This document shows, piece by piece, positions 1-11,011 of a stretch of DNA of 64,000 bases. Where the stretch lies: NCBI GenBank assembly GCA_022579005.1, contig MU401482.1, positions 148,788 through 212,787 of the forward strand, given 5' to 3'. Under the pieces are notes generated by a model. It searched no databases. It worked only from the letters and a program-made list of their open reading frames with translations, and had not been told where the DNA came from. Position numbers and translations under genes: made by a program. The stretch comes from Poronia punctata (lineage: Eukaryota > Ascomycota > Sordariomycetes > Xylariales > Xylariaceae). Position 1 is the first letter of the stretch. Every line of letters begins with the position of its first letter.

Positions 1-1058
1 TATTTTGGTGTTCCCGGCCAGCACGGGCCGGTGGGGAAAAAGTCGGCCGCAAATCGGTTACCAAATCGCCCGTTTGGTACCGTAACCCTTTTTCACCCCC
101 CCCCCCCCCCCCCCCCGAGATCCGAGGTTGCGGAAAAGAAAAGGGACGTTTTGTTGTAAAAACTCGAATTGGGAATGGAGAGAAGCAGAGGGGTTTGTTT
201 CTTTTTGATATATCAAAATTGAGTAGGTAAGATTTGTGGGGAGAATGTGGTGAAAGTACGGATAAAAAGACAAAAACTTGATCCGTTTCTACTCTACTCT
301 ACTCTTTTCTTCTCATCCTTCTCTCGCGGGTTTGGGCTTCAAGTCGGTAAGGTAGGTAGGTAGGGAGGGAGGGTTTCCCGCAACGTGATCTCATATCTCA
401 ACTTTTTATTTGAAAAAAATCTGACAACTCATTCCATTATCCATCCATCCATTCATCCCCCTTTTTCACCCCTCAAATATCGTACTCGTGCTCGTAGGTA
501 TCAAAAAGGGATTCTATAGCAGATGAGACTTGTTGCATTATCATATCACGTACGAGACATTTTTTGCATATATTTTGGTGGGGGAAATGTAATGTGGCGG
601 AAAAGTTAAGAAACCGTCTTAACGGTTAGTGCATTACATAAGATGAGATGAGATGAGATGAGATGATGTACGTGTAGATAGGTATGTATTGTAAAACGCC
701 GATGATATCACAAGCCTACTTTTCAGGAAAGAAGAAGACATTTCTGCAGGATGAAAGATGAAGAGTGGTATGGATGGATCGTTGATACATACTCGATCGA
801 GGAGGGGGGAGGGGGGGAGGAAAGGGTTTTGGGGGTTTTATGATTTCATCATGAACTCATATTTGGAGATGACTGACGTAGGCGTTGATCGCGGATCAGA
901 TATGTAACATAAACATAAGTTGACATGATAAACTGTAAACAACATATAAACTTGAAAAGATACGAGAGAAAAGAAAACAATCAATCAATCAATCAGAAAA
1001 AACTCCCATTCAATCAACACATTCACAAACGAAAAAAAACCAAAAAAACCCCCGAAAA
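1..1058. other. Intergenic, no gene seen
   Basis: No coding region is supported here. The stretch holds a run of about 20 C at 97-116, a GATGA-type pentanucleotide repeat at 641-666, and a 6-bp inverted repeat (AACCGT/ACGGTT) at 612-627. The last roughly 100 bases are A-rich and probably form the 5' leader of the gene starting at 1059. Confidence 0.6.
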
Positions 1059-1776
1059 ATGGCACCTACAAACGACACCTTCCGAAAGATTGCCGAGGAC
1101 GCCGAAAGGAACCTCAACACTTTCGAGAACAAGACGGGCGCAAACAAGACATCAACCAACGACGAAGCGGGAGTAGACACAAGAGTCGAGAACCAATTCC
1201 CCGGAGCCGAGGTCCGATATGGTCGGGACGTGAATACAAATGCCGGGTATAATAAGCGGATTCCGCCCGAGGAAGGTGGGGATTTGGATGCGCGTGGACG
1301 GTAAGTTTTTCTTTTCTTCCTTCCTCTTTCATCATCATTTTTCTTTTTCTTCTTCTTCCTCTATTTGCTGTTTGCTAATCAATTACCTCTGCCTTTTATC
1401 TAGGGAAACGCGAGGTCAACATTTCCAAGGAAGAGGAGGTCCGGAACATAAACTAGCGCAACAACAGCGCGATCACGGCGGTTACAACGAGGACCGGTAT
1501 GACTTGATGGGCAATAGCGGCGCCGGACAGGCTCAGTACGACGCGAGTGCACCACAGGATCCGCCGACCGATCTGCGTTCGGGCGAGTTGATGGCAGAGG
1601 GGAAAGAGGCCGCGAGGGCGAATATACAGAGTGATAAGTCTGTGCCTCATAAGTCGCAGTATAGGGGTGTTGATTACGCTGCGCCGGAATCTACGCCGGG
1701 GTATATGTCGGCCGAGGGCTACGAGGCGCCTGATAGCGTGACTGAGGCTTCGAGGGAGAGTGCGAGGTATCAGTGA
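1059..1776 (+). CDS. Small hydrophilic protein of unknown function
   Basis: Two exons, 1059..1300 and 1404..1776, give 204 residues. The intron has a GTAAGT donor and a TCTAG acceptor, and joins the frames to read R-E-T-R across the junction. The start follows an A-rich leader (AAAAATGGC), a good fungal start context. The protein is almost entirely polar and disordered, rich in Gly, Arg, Gln, Glu and Asp, with no signal peptide, membrane segment or catalytic motif. Its N-terminal part (NDTFRKIAEDAERNLNTF) could form a short amphipathic helix. The composition resembles hydrophilic stress or conidiation-type fungal proteins, but I do not recognise a family and assign no function. Splicing is well supported by frame; function is unknown. 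Confidence 0.75.
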
Positions 1777-1964
1777 GGTTTTTACCATGTATTTGAATGG
1801 GGTCTTGACACTTGTATGATAGCCTAGGTACTACTTGTACACAATGTTACGAATCTTATGAGTTGATTGGGACGATGAGATATAGAGAGGCGGATATAGT
1901 CGTCCTATGAATCTATAAAGTGACATGAAAGTTAAACCATGACGGAAACCTAATCTAACCCAAC

Positions 1965-2768
1965 CTACCGACCACAAATCCAACCTAGCCAACGCCATCG
2001 CCATCGCCACCACTTCCTAAACAACATCCCCAACCCAAACCTCAACCTAAATTTAAACCCCAAGTTCCTCCTAACCTCCTCATCCCTTCTATCCCAATCA
2101 AATCTCGTCTTCCAACTTGTCGAAATAGGAAATTCCCTAACAATCTCAAACAATTTTACACAACAATCCCTCTCCTTTTCCCCACTCCACTCTCTCAAAA
2201 CCTCACCACATCTCAAAACCACTTTCCCGGCATTATCAACAAACCCCTCCATTTTCTCCTCTTTCTTCTTTCCCCTTTCCTCTTCATTTTCATTTCCCCC
2301 ACTCGAACTAGAATTAAAATTCTCCCAAAGATCCTCAACCGTAGCCCCAGCCAAAAGAATCGTAATCCATAAAAACAACCATAAGTCATCCCCACTTCTC
2401 CTCCTTCTCGTCCAAGATAAATCGTAGAATTGTCCCGCCAACATATCCAAAGCCACATGTAATGTTTTCATCTCCATCTCCATCTCCATCTCCATCTCTT
2501 CTTCCATTCTTGTTTTGTTGTTGTCGTCCAAAAGTATTGAAGTTGATGATGATGTTGGTATTGGTATTGGTATTGGTGCTACAACAGCCCATTTCTTGGC
2601 GAATCGATCAAGTTCTTCCTCGCTATACGGTTTATAATCTTTTTGTTGTTTCTTGACACGCCATTCTTTTAGGAGACGATGGAGGAGGTTTGGGTCTGGG
2701 TCTAGGTCTGGGTCTGGGTCTGGGTTTGGGTTGAGAGGGGGAGTAGTAGTAAGAGTTTGATCTTTCAT
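1965..2768 (-). CDS. Hypothetical protein with coding microsatellites
   Basis: An intronless frame of 267 residues. Three short repeats are translated: a Pro-Asp run near residues 13-27, Pro-Ile near 66-72 and Met-Glu near 88-100, encoded by 6-bp microsatellites on the opposite strand. Between them lie non-repetitive parts, including an aromatic, hydrophobic piece around residues 125-142 (DDLWLFLWITILLAGA) and a basic, Trp/Arg-rich C-terminus (KWWRWRWRW). I recognise no family. It could be a fast-evolving lineage-specific gene. It could also be an open frame held open by repeats, and lack of transcript evidence leaves that unresolved. Confidence 0.4.
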   Translation of the reverse strand: MKDQTLTTTPPLNPNPDPDPDLDPDPNLLHRLLKEWRVKKQQKDYKPYSEEELDRFAKKWAVVAPIPIPIPTSSSTSILLDDNNKTRMEEEMEMEMEMEMKTLHVALDMLAGQFYDLSWTRRRRSGDDLWLFLWITILLAGATVEDLWENFNSSSSGGNENEEERGKKKEEKMEGFVDNAGKVVLRCGEVLREWSGEKERDCCVKLFEIVREFPISTSWKTRFDWDRRDEEVRRNLGFKFRLRFGLGMLFRKWWRWRWRWLGWICGR

Positions 2769-3460
2769 TATTTTTTTGATTGTTTTTGTTTTTGTTTCGT
2801 GGTCATGGATAGCTTCTATTTCATGTGTATTTCTTTGGACATGTTGAAATTAAAAAAAAAAAAAAATATTTCGTCCTTCTATTACAACGTGCTTGATTAA
2901 AACGCTTCTAATATACGTTTCTCCTAGGTTAGATAGGCAGATAGGCAGATAGGCAAAATCAATAAAAACTCCCCTTTGTATGTATGTATGTATGTATGCA
3001 TGCGCTGGTTCTGTATTTGCTTGTTACCGCCGTACCGAAATATGGTTCTTTGTCAAGTACGAGTACTGCCGCATCCGGCTGGAAAAAAAAAGGTAATATG
3101 GGAGGGGGTGGTTCGGAAGCATTAAAATGAAATTAATTTACTTGATTTTCTAAATTCGATGATTTATTTCATGTATGACACTCACCATATTTGGAAGGCT
3201 GGCTCTACTATCGATCTGAAAGGGACCGTCTGCCTAGTGGTGCGTTTATTTCAGACTGGGGATAGGTAGGTTATTAGTTTATCCAAGGGCAAAGATATAT
3301 CATCATACAACATCAAGACAAGTCTAAATGACTTCTGTTCAACAGTAATATAAGTAGGTAGGTTAGTTAGGTATATACGACAAAACAACAATATCAAAGA
3401 ACAAGACAACCACCCCACCCCCCTCGTTTATCATGAACCCTTAACCTAATACCTGTCCCA
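2769..3460. other. Intergenic between convergent/tandem genes
   Basis: No gene is seen. The stretch contains a poly-A run near 2849, three copies of AGATAGGC at 2931-2955 and a TGTA tetranucleotide repeat near 2976-3000. The right part is presumably the 3' region of the condensin gene. Confidence 0.6.
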
Positions 3461-3675
3461 TCACTCTTCGTCATCATCATCCGTCAATAATTCCTCAACA
3501 AGTGAAGCTTCATCCGGATGTCTTATAACCGTATCATCATCCCCTTCCTCTACCTCTGCCTCTTCAACTACATCCTCCAGGATCGTACCATCCGTAGATC
3601 GTCGTCCAGGTACAATAGTAGCAGCGTCATCGTCGTTATCAATCTCAGTCATGGTCCTGTCAGTAGCAGCAGCAC

Positions 3676-3714
<39 letters not shown>

Positions 3715-6711
3715 CCACACTGGGAGCGACAGATACGCTGCGACGCGATGACAACGACGACGCCTTGTCCTGTTCGCCTAGTTGGTTGACAATCTTTCCG
3801 AGACTGACGTGGATCTTGTACAGCGCGTTTCTACTCGTCGCGTCGGTGAGAAGTCCGTCTTCCACAGCCAATGAGACTTCTTCGTATAATGCCCGCAGTT
3901 TTTCCTCGCTCGAGGCGGGGGATATGTATAATTTTCCGAGCAGAGGGGCAATCACCTTCTTCTCCTCTTCTGTTAAAGAATCAGCATTCTGCAATCGTGA
4001 TAAATAGTAAAAGGGGGTTCCTTACTGCTGGCGTTGCTATCCAACTTCTCGAGAATGTCGGTGGCAAAGTCCAAGTGCACGTCGCCATTCACATTCTTCC
4101 TATCCGCGTCCATGGGCACCCCGGGCGTGTAGCATTTCCGGGGATCCGTCCAATCCACCAGGCACGCACCGATTGTGCCCAGACTGGCCATCTCATCGTC
4201 GACATCCATGTCGTCGTCGTCGATTCCTTCTCGGATGTTATAGAGAGCGTGTAGGGCGTCAAGGGCCACGGCCCGCATAAGATCCTGGTTCTCCGCGCGA
4301 GAATAACAGAACACGGGCAGGAAATAGTTCAGTGCCTGACGTACACTCTGGTTTCCTGCTGTGGATGGGTCGAAGTATGCGACGATGAGAGTCTTTAGTA
4401 GCTCGGTCGAGGCCTCGTAGTCGGTGACTACGCGGCCCAGGAGAAGCTTCGAGACTGCCATGGTGGCGGCTCCCTGCACTTCGGGATTCCGAGACCCGGA
4501 TCGCAGAGCCTTGATATAGATTTTGAGAAGTGTCGGGTTCGCCGACAGTAACTGCGCCCCGTGGACATTCAGAATATCGGTCAGGATCTTTAGCGCCGTG
4601 ATCTGAAGGGCGGCATGACCTTTGCTAAAGAAATGCATGAATAGTGTCAAGTTCTCTTCCGCAAGTGCCCTGTCCAGAAGAGCACACAGCCCCAGACATA
4701 CCAGACCACGTTCGCGAACGGGAGCTTCGTGGCTGCGGACGGCCGGGACGACGAGATTGTTCAGCATCGATACCAGATGGTCATTCTGCTGCAACGTCCC
4801 CTGCACATTGGCAAGCATGCACTGCACGATATGCAAGCATTTCATGTTGATCATGATCTCCTTGATCGCCTTCTCCCGAGCTTCCTCTTCGCTCATCTCC
4901 TCGTCTTTGCCGTTCTTCCCCTTCTTAGTGGGAGTACTGGCGCCGCTGATTTCCGATCGAGCCGAATGGAAGCTCTCGTCGCCGTCGCCGATGGCGTTTT
5001 CGTCGACGATGGCGTCGTGCACGTCGGCAACAGCCTCCAGAACCACGCTGCAAAACTCCTTCTCTCCCGCTGTATCCGGCGCGCAGATATCCCGCAGCAC
5101 TTCAATCGTGAGCTTCGTGACTTCATCCGGCAATTCCGGGATCGACAGGGCTTGTCGCAGCAGAGCGAACATCTTTCGCCTTCCGACCTCGTCCGAGTAG
5201 TCTAGAGTCAAAACAATATGGAGCAGCTGTTCCACGATGAACTCTTGTTCTACAGTATCTTCTTCTTCGTCGTCCTCCACATTCTCTTGGCTGTTGATTC
5301 TCTTGATGGCTTCGATCAGGACGTTGAGATACCGTTCGAGATAGTACGCGATCTTGGTAACCTCGGGCAGCTTTTCTTCCACCAGGGCCTCGTACTTCCC
5401 GTTGCCTTGCGTTCGGCAAAACTCGTTGAAGCTGCGCGCAACAAAGACGGACTCGGCGCCCAAAGTTTCCCAGAACTTGTCGTCGAATTCCATGGCATTC
5501 CGGTAGTCTGGCCGACCCTCCCAGAACCCATTCATGGCTTCGAGGGCAACGCCGTTTTCGACACCCGAGTTAACTACGTCGATGCGTTCTAGAAGCTCGA
5601 GGAGACTATCCAATGTCGGCGGTGCTGACTCGTTGGCCGCCTCGCCCTCTCCGGTTTGGTTCATCCCCGCGCAATCCTCGATCCAGCGCTCACGGAATAA
5701 CCTCCCCGCAGCCTTGCGAACGTTCTCGTCTCTGTCCCTCAAGCCCCATCGAAGGAGTTTCTCTCGCATCGAGAGGGACAGGTGACGGAAATCACCAAGT
5801 GCAGGTAACAAGCGGGAATATACAGCACGCCGGGTAGCGGCGTCCTGGTCTCTCGCTCTCTCGAGTAAGTAGGGAAGTGTGTTTGGTAGGATCGGTAGGT
5901 TGACCAACAGCGAGCGACGAACTTCCGCGCTGGGGTCGTTTTGCAAGACCTCCAAGAGCTTCTCGAGTAGACCAGTCTCGGCATCGTCATCACTATCGTC
6001 GGGATTCTCCATGCCTTCTATCTGGTTACCGGCCAGTCTACCGAGACCTAGGACTGCCTGAGATCGCACCACGGCCTCCTTATCACGGATCCTCCTGAGG
6101 AGACCCTGGCGCAGCTTTTGAAACAATTCGTCGTCGATGGCATCCAGCGAGTTGATGATGTGGGAGATCAGTTGAGTAGACCTGTACCTGACAAACTTGT
6201 CTTTGGAAGTGAGGAGCGGAAGTACTGCCTCCATCACCTGCGTCGTGAGGCGCGAGCTGGGAGTTTCAGGCATGGTACTAGCATCTGCGTCGGTCTCTCC
6301 CAGCAGATCGTTATCTTTGTCGTTGGCGTGTCGGAGGAAAAGACCGATGAAACGTATGGCCCTGTCGCCTACGCTCTCGCTCTTTTTGATGGGCATGATT
6401 CTATAGACGCATCTTGTGAACTCGTTATTAAAATCCGATTCGTCGAATTCATCCGCCTGTTGTTTATTTGGTCGCGTTGGTTCATAGCAGCACGCCTCGT
6501 GGATCTTGCGCAATGTGACGGCCAGTTTCCTGTGTGTCGCCGTGGTCTTCTGGGCGTCGCGAAACACGGCGCATATCTGGTTTCGCAGCGTACTGCTGGG
6601 TCCTTCTTCCGGGACGTCGATAGTGGACGATGATGCTCGCGAATTTGTGGATGCGCGCAGCGCGTTACCGGATGCCGCCCGGGCCGACCTCGAGGGAACT
6701 CTTCCAGGCAT
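3461..6711 (-). CDS. YCG1: Condensin complex subunit 3 (Ycg1/Cnd3/CAP-G)
   Basis: A HEAT-repeat subunit of condensin, which compacts mitotic chromosomes with the SMC2-SMC4 ATPases and the kleisin Brn1. Exons 6711..4026 and 3969..3461 give 1064 residues, close to yeast Ycg1. The 56-nt intron (GTAAGG donor, CTGAT branch, TTAACAG acceptor) is the only choice that restores frame; a nearer acceptor would give 37 nt and a stop. HEAT-like repeats run from about residue 120 (LLTSKDKFVRYRSTQLISHI; DKEAVVRSQAVLGLGRLAG; DPSAEVRRSLLVNLPI), and the Cnd3 C-terminal region follows near residues 610-900. The tail is acidic and carries a poly-Thr tract. The neighbouring NOP4 is divergent, so the 629-bp spacer is probably a shared promoter. 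Family assignment is firm; gene symbol follows yeast. Confidence 0.92.
3674..3713. repeat. AGT trinucleotide repeat coding poly-Thr
   Basis: About 13 AGT/TAG units, read on the minus strand as ACT codons, give a run of 12 Thr in the C-terminal disordered tail of the condensin subunit. Length variation here would change the protein without a frameshift. Confidence 0.9.
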
Positions 6712-7340
6712 CTTCTTGATCGAAGAAGTCCAAAGACCTTTTCCGAGGCCTAGATATATGCCGAGGTTATGGCGGGTGGGAAAGCTGTAGGTCGAGTCTT
6801 GCGCCTGGCAGGACTGCGAGGAGCGCCAAGTTTTGGATTATTTTCGAATGATAATTCTGCAAGGAGAAAATAGCTGTTCGTATATCGGATTAGTGGTTGT
6901 AGTAAGACGGCCCTCGTCGAGTATACGTATGCTGGCTTGTTAGTGTAATGGTGGACTTGTTAGCCAAGTACCGACGCGGCGTCGGGTGGGATTGTTTGTA
7001 TTTTGTTATTATCGCGTTTGGCCGCATTATTTACAATCTCAGTTCTGGCTATCTAATGCTGGTGGGACAACACCACTCTTCCCCGCATCTCTACCATACG
7101 GAAACCCTCCAATTTGGGGTTAGTTCATTTTCTTGTAGCTGGTAAATGAAAATAACCGGGCATAATCGATAACTCTGTTCCACTGGTTATCGGGCTGTAT
7201 CTCCACTTTATTTTTTCAGACAAGGTCCAACCTTTCTGTGTCTGGCATCTCTTATCGTGAGAGAAAGCTTGAAAGTTCCTCACAACATACAACTCATCTT
7301 GTACGTATATTCCAACTGAATTACGTCTCATATATCAAAG
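6712..7340. promoter_or_regulatory. Divergent promoter region, condensin subunit / NOP4
   Basis: A 629-bp spacer between two divergently transcribed housekeeping genes. No other ORF is convincing. No specific operator could be recognised; the assignment as a shared promoter is by position only. Confidence 0.5.
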
Positions 7341-9590
7341 ATGGGCTTAAAGGATCTGAAACGACTGGCTGCCGAGGCTGCAGCCGCTTATGCCGACCCA
7401 GGTTCTGCTGAGCGCCCCTCGAAGAAAGCCAAGGTTGAGGGCAAGACCACATCACTCTTCGTGCGATCCCTTGCTCCTAGCACAACTAGCGAGGCCCTCA
7501 CGAATTTCTTCTCGGAACATTTCCCCGTCAAACACGCAACCGTCGTGATTGACCCGACAACTAAAACTTCGAGAGGGTTCGGTTTCGTCACTTTCACAGA
7601 TGTTGAAGATACCCTAGCAGCCAAAGAGCAATTGCAGGGCAAGAAAATAGATGGACGGTCGATCATTCTAGACATTGCAGAAAGCAGACATCGAAAACCC
7701 GGCGCAGAAGCCGAAGATGCTACGACTAAGAAAGAAGAGAGACGTGCCGCCTTGGCCGAGGCTCGGAAGGCTCCCAAGCTGATTATTCGCAACTTACCGT
7801 GGAGCATCAAGCACTCTGACCAGCTGACCGCATTGTTTAGGCCTTATGGCCTTGTAAAATATGCCGACATTCCTCAACACAAAGGGAAATTATCTGGTTT
7901 CGCCTTCGTCACCATGCGTGGAAGGAAAAATGCCCAGGCAGCCATTGAGGGCGTCAATGGAAAAGTTGTCGATGGGAGAACCCTTTCGGTAGATTGGGCT
8001 GTCTCTAAGGATGAGTGGGAGAAGCATCAAAAGCCTGAGGATACTAAAGACGCCGCAAAGAAAGCCGAGGAAGCTGAGGAGGATGACGCCTCAATAGAGG
8101 AAGATGAAGAAGAGAGTGAAGACAAAAAAGAGGAGGAGGAAGAGGAGGAGGAAGAAGACGAAGACTTGCGGAATTTCATGAAGAATCACATGGAGAACCT
8201 AGAGGAAGAGGATAGTGCTGCAGAAGAGGATGAAGAAGGAGACGAAGATGAAGACGAAGACGACAAGGACCAAGAGGAGTCGGATCATGGCAATGGCAAG
8301 CCCCCCGCGCCATCCCAGCGGATCGCGGATAACAGTGCCACTATATTCGTGCGCAACTTACCTTTCACAACAACAGACGAACAACTCAAGACCCACTTCG
8401 AACAATTCGGTCGAGTAAATTACGCAAGAGTGGTACACGACAGGGCAACAGATCGCCCGGCAGGTACCGGTTTCGTTCGCTTTACTAACGAGGCGGATTT
8501 CAAGGCATGCATCAAAGGCGCGCCGCGTCCGCAAGCAGCTGCTGTACCCAAGAAGAAGTCGATCCTGCAGAACGAGATGGCCGACGAGGCGGGCAAGTAC
8601 ACAATCGACGGCCGTGTCATCCAAGTGTCACAAGCTGTCAACAAAGATGAAGCGACCCGCCTAGCGCAGACCGCCACTGCTGCGCGTGAGGGCAAGATGC
8701 AAGATAAGCGCCGGCTTTACCTCCTTGCCGAAGGCGCCATCCCCAGAGACTCACCCTTATACGGCCTATTGTCTCCGTCAGAGATACAAATAAGAGAGCA
8801 GAGCGCGGCACAACGGAAGAAGATGATACAGTCGAACCCCAGCTTACATGTCAGTATGACGCGTCTAGCGGTGCGCAACATGCCACGCAATCTCGACTCG
8901 AAAGGCTTGAAAGCGCTAGCGCGTGAGGCCGTAGTTGGATTTGCTAGCGATGTCAAGTCGGGTTTAAGACAGCCGCTTTCAAAAGAAGAGAATGCACGCG
9001 GTGGTCTCGAGGACAAGGAGGCGGAACGTCGGCGCAAGCAGAAAGGAAAAGGCATCGTCAAGCAGACCAAGATCATGTTTGAGAACAAGGAAGGGTCCAA
9101 AGTAACTGAAAAGGACGGCGTCGGAAAGAGCCGAGGCTACGGTTTCATCGAGTACACCTCTCACAGATGGGCGCTCATGGGTCTCAGATGGCTGAACGGA
9201 CACGCCGTAAAAACGGAAGATGGGAAGACAATGCGGCTCATCGTCGAGTTCGCCATCGAAAACCAACAAGTCGTCGCTAGACGGAGGGATCTACAAGAGA
9301 GAAGCAGAGCCAACCTCACCAATAACAAGAATTACAACCAAGGAGCCCAGGCACAATCTCAAGGTCGGGACGAGACGAAGAACTCGAAATTCCAACCTAG
9401 GGGCAAGGACTTCTCCGTGTCCAAGGGGAAGAGAGATTGGAAAGGAAAAGACAAAGGAAAAGATAAAGACGGACCTGAGCAGCCCGAGAAGGCAGTGAGT
9501 GAACCTACATCTGCGAAAGAAGACTTGCAACAAAAGATCATAATCAGGAAGAGAATGATGCGAAAGAAGAAGGCTCATTCTCGCGGTTAG
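7341..9590 (+). CDS. NOP4: Nucleolar RNA-binding protein Nop4 (RBM28 homologue)
   Basis: Intronless, 749 residues. Nop4 is a nucleolar protein needed for early 60S ribosomal subunit assembly and 27S pre-rRNA processing. Four RRM domains are visible: about residues 37-112 (SLFVRSLAP; RGFGFVTF), 146-222 (KLIIRNLPW; SGFAFVTM), 335-450 (ATIFVRNLPF; GTGFVRF) and a degenerate one from about 510 to 640 (TRLAVRNMP; RGYGFIEY). A long Glu/Asp-rich stretch (about 230-320) separates RRM2 and RRM3. The C-terminus is a Lys-rich tail typical of nucleolar proteins. The arrangement and the extended spacing inside RRM3 and RRM4 match Nop4/RBM28 rather than Mrd1, which has five or six RRMs. The start AAAGATGGG is the first in-frame ATG. 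Confidence 0.9.
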   Translation: MGLKDLKRLAAEAAAAYADPGSAERPSKKAKVEGKTTSLFVRSLAPSTTSEALTNFFSEHFPVKHATVVIDPTTKTSRGFGFVTFTDVEDTLAAKEQLQGKKIDGRSIILDIAESRHRKPGAEAEDATTKKEERRAALAEARKAPKLIIRNLPWSIKHSDQLTALFRPYGLVKYADIPQHKGKLSGFAFVTMRGRKNAQAAIEGVNGKVVDGRTLSVDWAVSKDEWEKHQKPEDTKDAAKKAEEAEEDDASIEEDEEESEDKKEEEEEEEEEDEDLRNFMKNHMENLEEEDSAAEEDEEGDEDEDEDDKDQEESDHGNGKPPAPSQRIADNSATIFVRNLPFTTTDEQLKTHFEQFGRVNYARVVHDRATDRPAGTGFVRFTNEADFKACIKGAPRPQAAAVPKKKSILQNEMADEAGKYTIDGRVIQVSQAVNKDEATRLAQTATAAREGKMQDKRRLYLLAEGAIPRDSPLYGLLSPSEIQIREQSAAQRKKMIQSNPSLHVSMTRLAVRNMPRNLDSKGLKALAREAVVGFASDVKSGLRQPLSKEENARGGLEDKEAERRRKQKGKGIVKQTKIMFENKEGSKVTEKDGVGKSRGYGFIEYTSHRWALMGLRWLNGHAVKTEDGKTMRLIVEFAIENQQVVARRRDLQERSRANLTNNKNYNQGAQAQSQGRDETKNSKFQPRGKDFSVSKGKRDWKGKDKGKDKDGPEQPEKAVSEPTSAKEDLQQKIIIRKRMMRKKKAHSRG

Positions 9591-9877
9591 ACGGGCATCT
9601 ACGTACAAGCATGGTTAGGGCGAATTGTCACGGCATTGCTAGCAAAATTCAAACATGAATATATATAATTTCCTAAATTGTCGAATGCGTCGCTCCTGTT
9701 ACCTTTGTCCTTTTCCTTTTCCTTTTCCATGGTGCAGTGAAATGTCGAGTGGAGTTTCGTAAAGACACTCTTTTTGATGGTACAGTCTTGTACACAAAAA
9801 CAAACACCAACTCCAGCCAAACCGGTCCTGACCTACTTTCCAACGCCACTGAAACCAAGCCCCCCATCTCTTCCGGA

Positions 9878-11011
9878 TCACTTCCGCCAGAACCAGCCCT
9901 TCTTCTTACCACCATTCTGCTCCCCATCCCCTTGGTCCGAACCCTCACTATGATGATTCCACGACCAAGTAGCAGAAGCAGAAGAATTTGGACCGCCCGC
10001 CTTCCACGATCGCGAGCGCCCCACCTCTTTAGCCTCGGCGATTAGATTATCGTCCTGATCATACCAGCGTGACGTAGTAGTCGACTCGGAGCTATTATCG
10101 TCCACGCGACGCTTTGTCGTCACCACCAACTTAGTTCCGTCGGGGTACTGCGTAGTAGTAACTTGCTCTGTGCCATCGGTCTCGGACTCGGATTCGGACG
10201 AAGGCGAGGGCGAGGGACGAGTTACTACTAGGCCTTTTTTGTGATTATTCTTGTTATTATCATCATCATTATTGACGACATTGACATTCCTCGTAAACAA
10301 ATCTTCTTCCACTTCTGGTTCGTCGTGTTCGTGTTCGTCTTCTTCTTCAAAGACATGATCGCGTAAAGCCTTATAAGCCTCATCCCAAATCTTTTTCGGA
10401 TCCAACGACGGCAACGACGATGGACCCCTACTATCATGTTCATAATCACCCTCTTCTTCTTCTTCTTCTTCTCCAAAAAGCCACCCAGAGGAAGAAGAAT
10501 CGAAAAGTCCTCTAATCCAATCCCTCGGTCGGAAATAATACCCACTCTCGAAAGGATGTAACTTTGCCGCCATCCGTCTCGAAGGTCTCCAGTAGACAGC
10601 CTCTCTAACCTCTGGTCTCAAATCAAACAACGATCCCCAGAGTCCCATTGTTCCTAGACCCGTCACCCATCCCGTGACGTGTAGGGGGGCCGGGAAACCA
10701 TTGACGGTCAGGAGTTTGATTCGGGCCTGTTCGCGCGCGTCGGGGAGGGGCAGGCCAGACCCGGCGATTAGGAGGTCTTCGAAGGCGTCGCGGAACGTGA
10801 ATTGTCGTTCGAGGCCGCGGGGCGCGTCGCGAGGTACGGGCTGTCGCAGATGTTGCAGATGTAAGGGGGAATAAGGGCTGTGGGCGGCCCAGTTGTAGAT
10901 TTCGTCCATGGAGCACGGACGGTCGGGCATGTTTAGTTTTGTTGCCTCCTCGGGGGAGTTTGGGTTTGCCATTTTCGAAGCTGGTGGGCTTTTCGGTTCG
11001 TGGAAAATCAA
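9878..11011 (-). CDS. Conserved-looking uncharacterised acidic protein
   Basis: Intronless, 377 residues. The N-terminal third is globular, with a Pro-rich, conserved-looking part (PYSPLHLQHLRQ) followed by FRDAFEDLLIAGSGLPLP. A Gly/Trp-rich segment around residues 110-135 (VTGWVTGLGTMGLWGSLF) could contact or cross a membrane. Then come acidic runs (about 180-190 and 220-235), a Ser/Thr-rich region and a basic C-terminal end, GWFWRK. A second ATG at residue 14 (MANPNSPEEATKLNMP) is a plausible alternative start. The layout reminds me weakly of fungal Mpm1-type mitochondrial membrane proteins, but I cannot confirm this and leave it unnamed. The coding call rests on length and amino-acid texture. 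Confidence 0.7.
   Translation of the reverse strand: MIFHEPKSPPASKMANPNSPEEATKLNMPDRPCSMDEIYNWAAHSPYSPLHLQHLRQPVPRDAPRGLERQFTFRDAFEDLLIAGSGLPLPDAREQARIKLLTVNGFPAPLHVTGWVTGLGTMGLWGSLFDLRPEVREAVYWRPSRRMAAKLHPFESGYYFRPRDWIRGLFDSSSSGWLFGEEEEEEEGDYEHDSRGPSSLPSLDPKKIWDEAYKALRDHVFEEEDEHEHDEPEVEEDLFTRNVNVVNNDDDNNKNNHKKGLVVTRPSPSPSSESESETDGTEQVTTTQYPDGTKLVVTTKRRVDDNSSESTTTSRWYDQDDNLIAEAKEVGRSRSWKAGGPNSSASATWSWNHHSEGSDQGDGEQNGGKKKGWFWRK

Noticed and set aside
97..116. C-run as telomeric or structural repeat
   Set aside because: A simple homopolymer, not a TTAGGG-type repeat. It is similar to other G/C runs in the window and may partly be a sequencing error.
3989..4025. A 37-nt intron in the condensin gene (acceptor TTGCAG)
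   Set aside because: It would put the second exon out of frame with an immediate stop. The acceptor TTAACAG, 19 nt further on, gives a 56-nt intron and the right frame.
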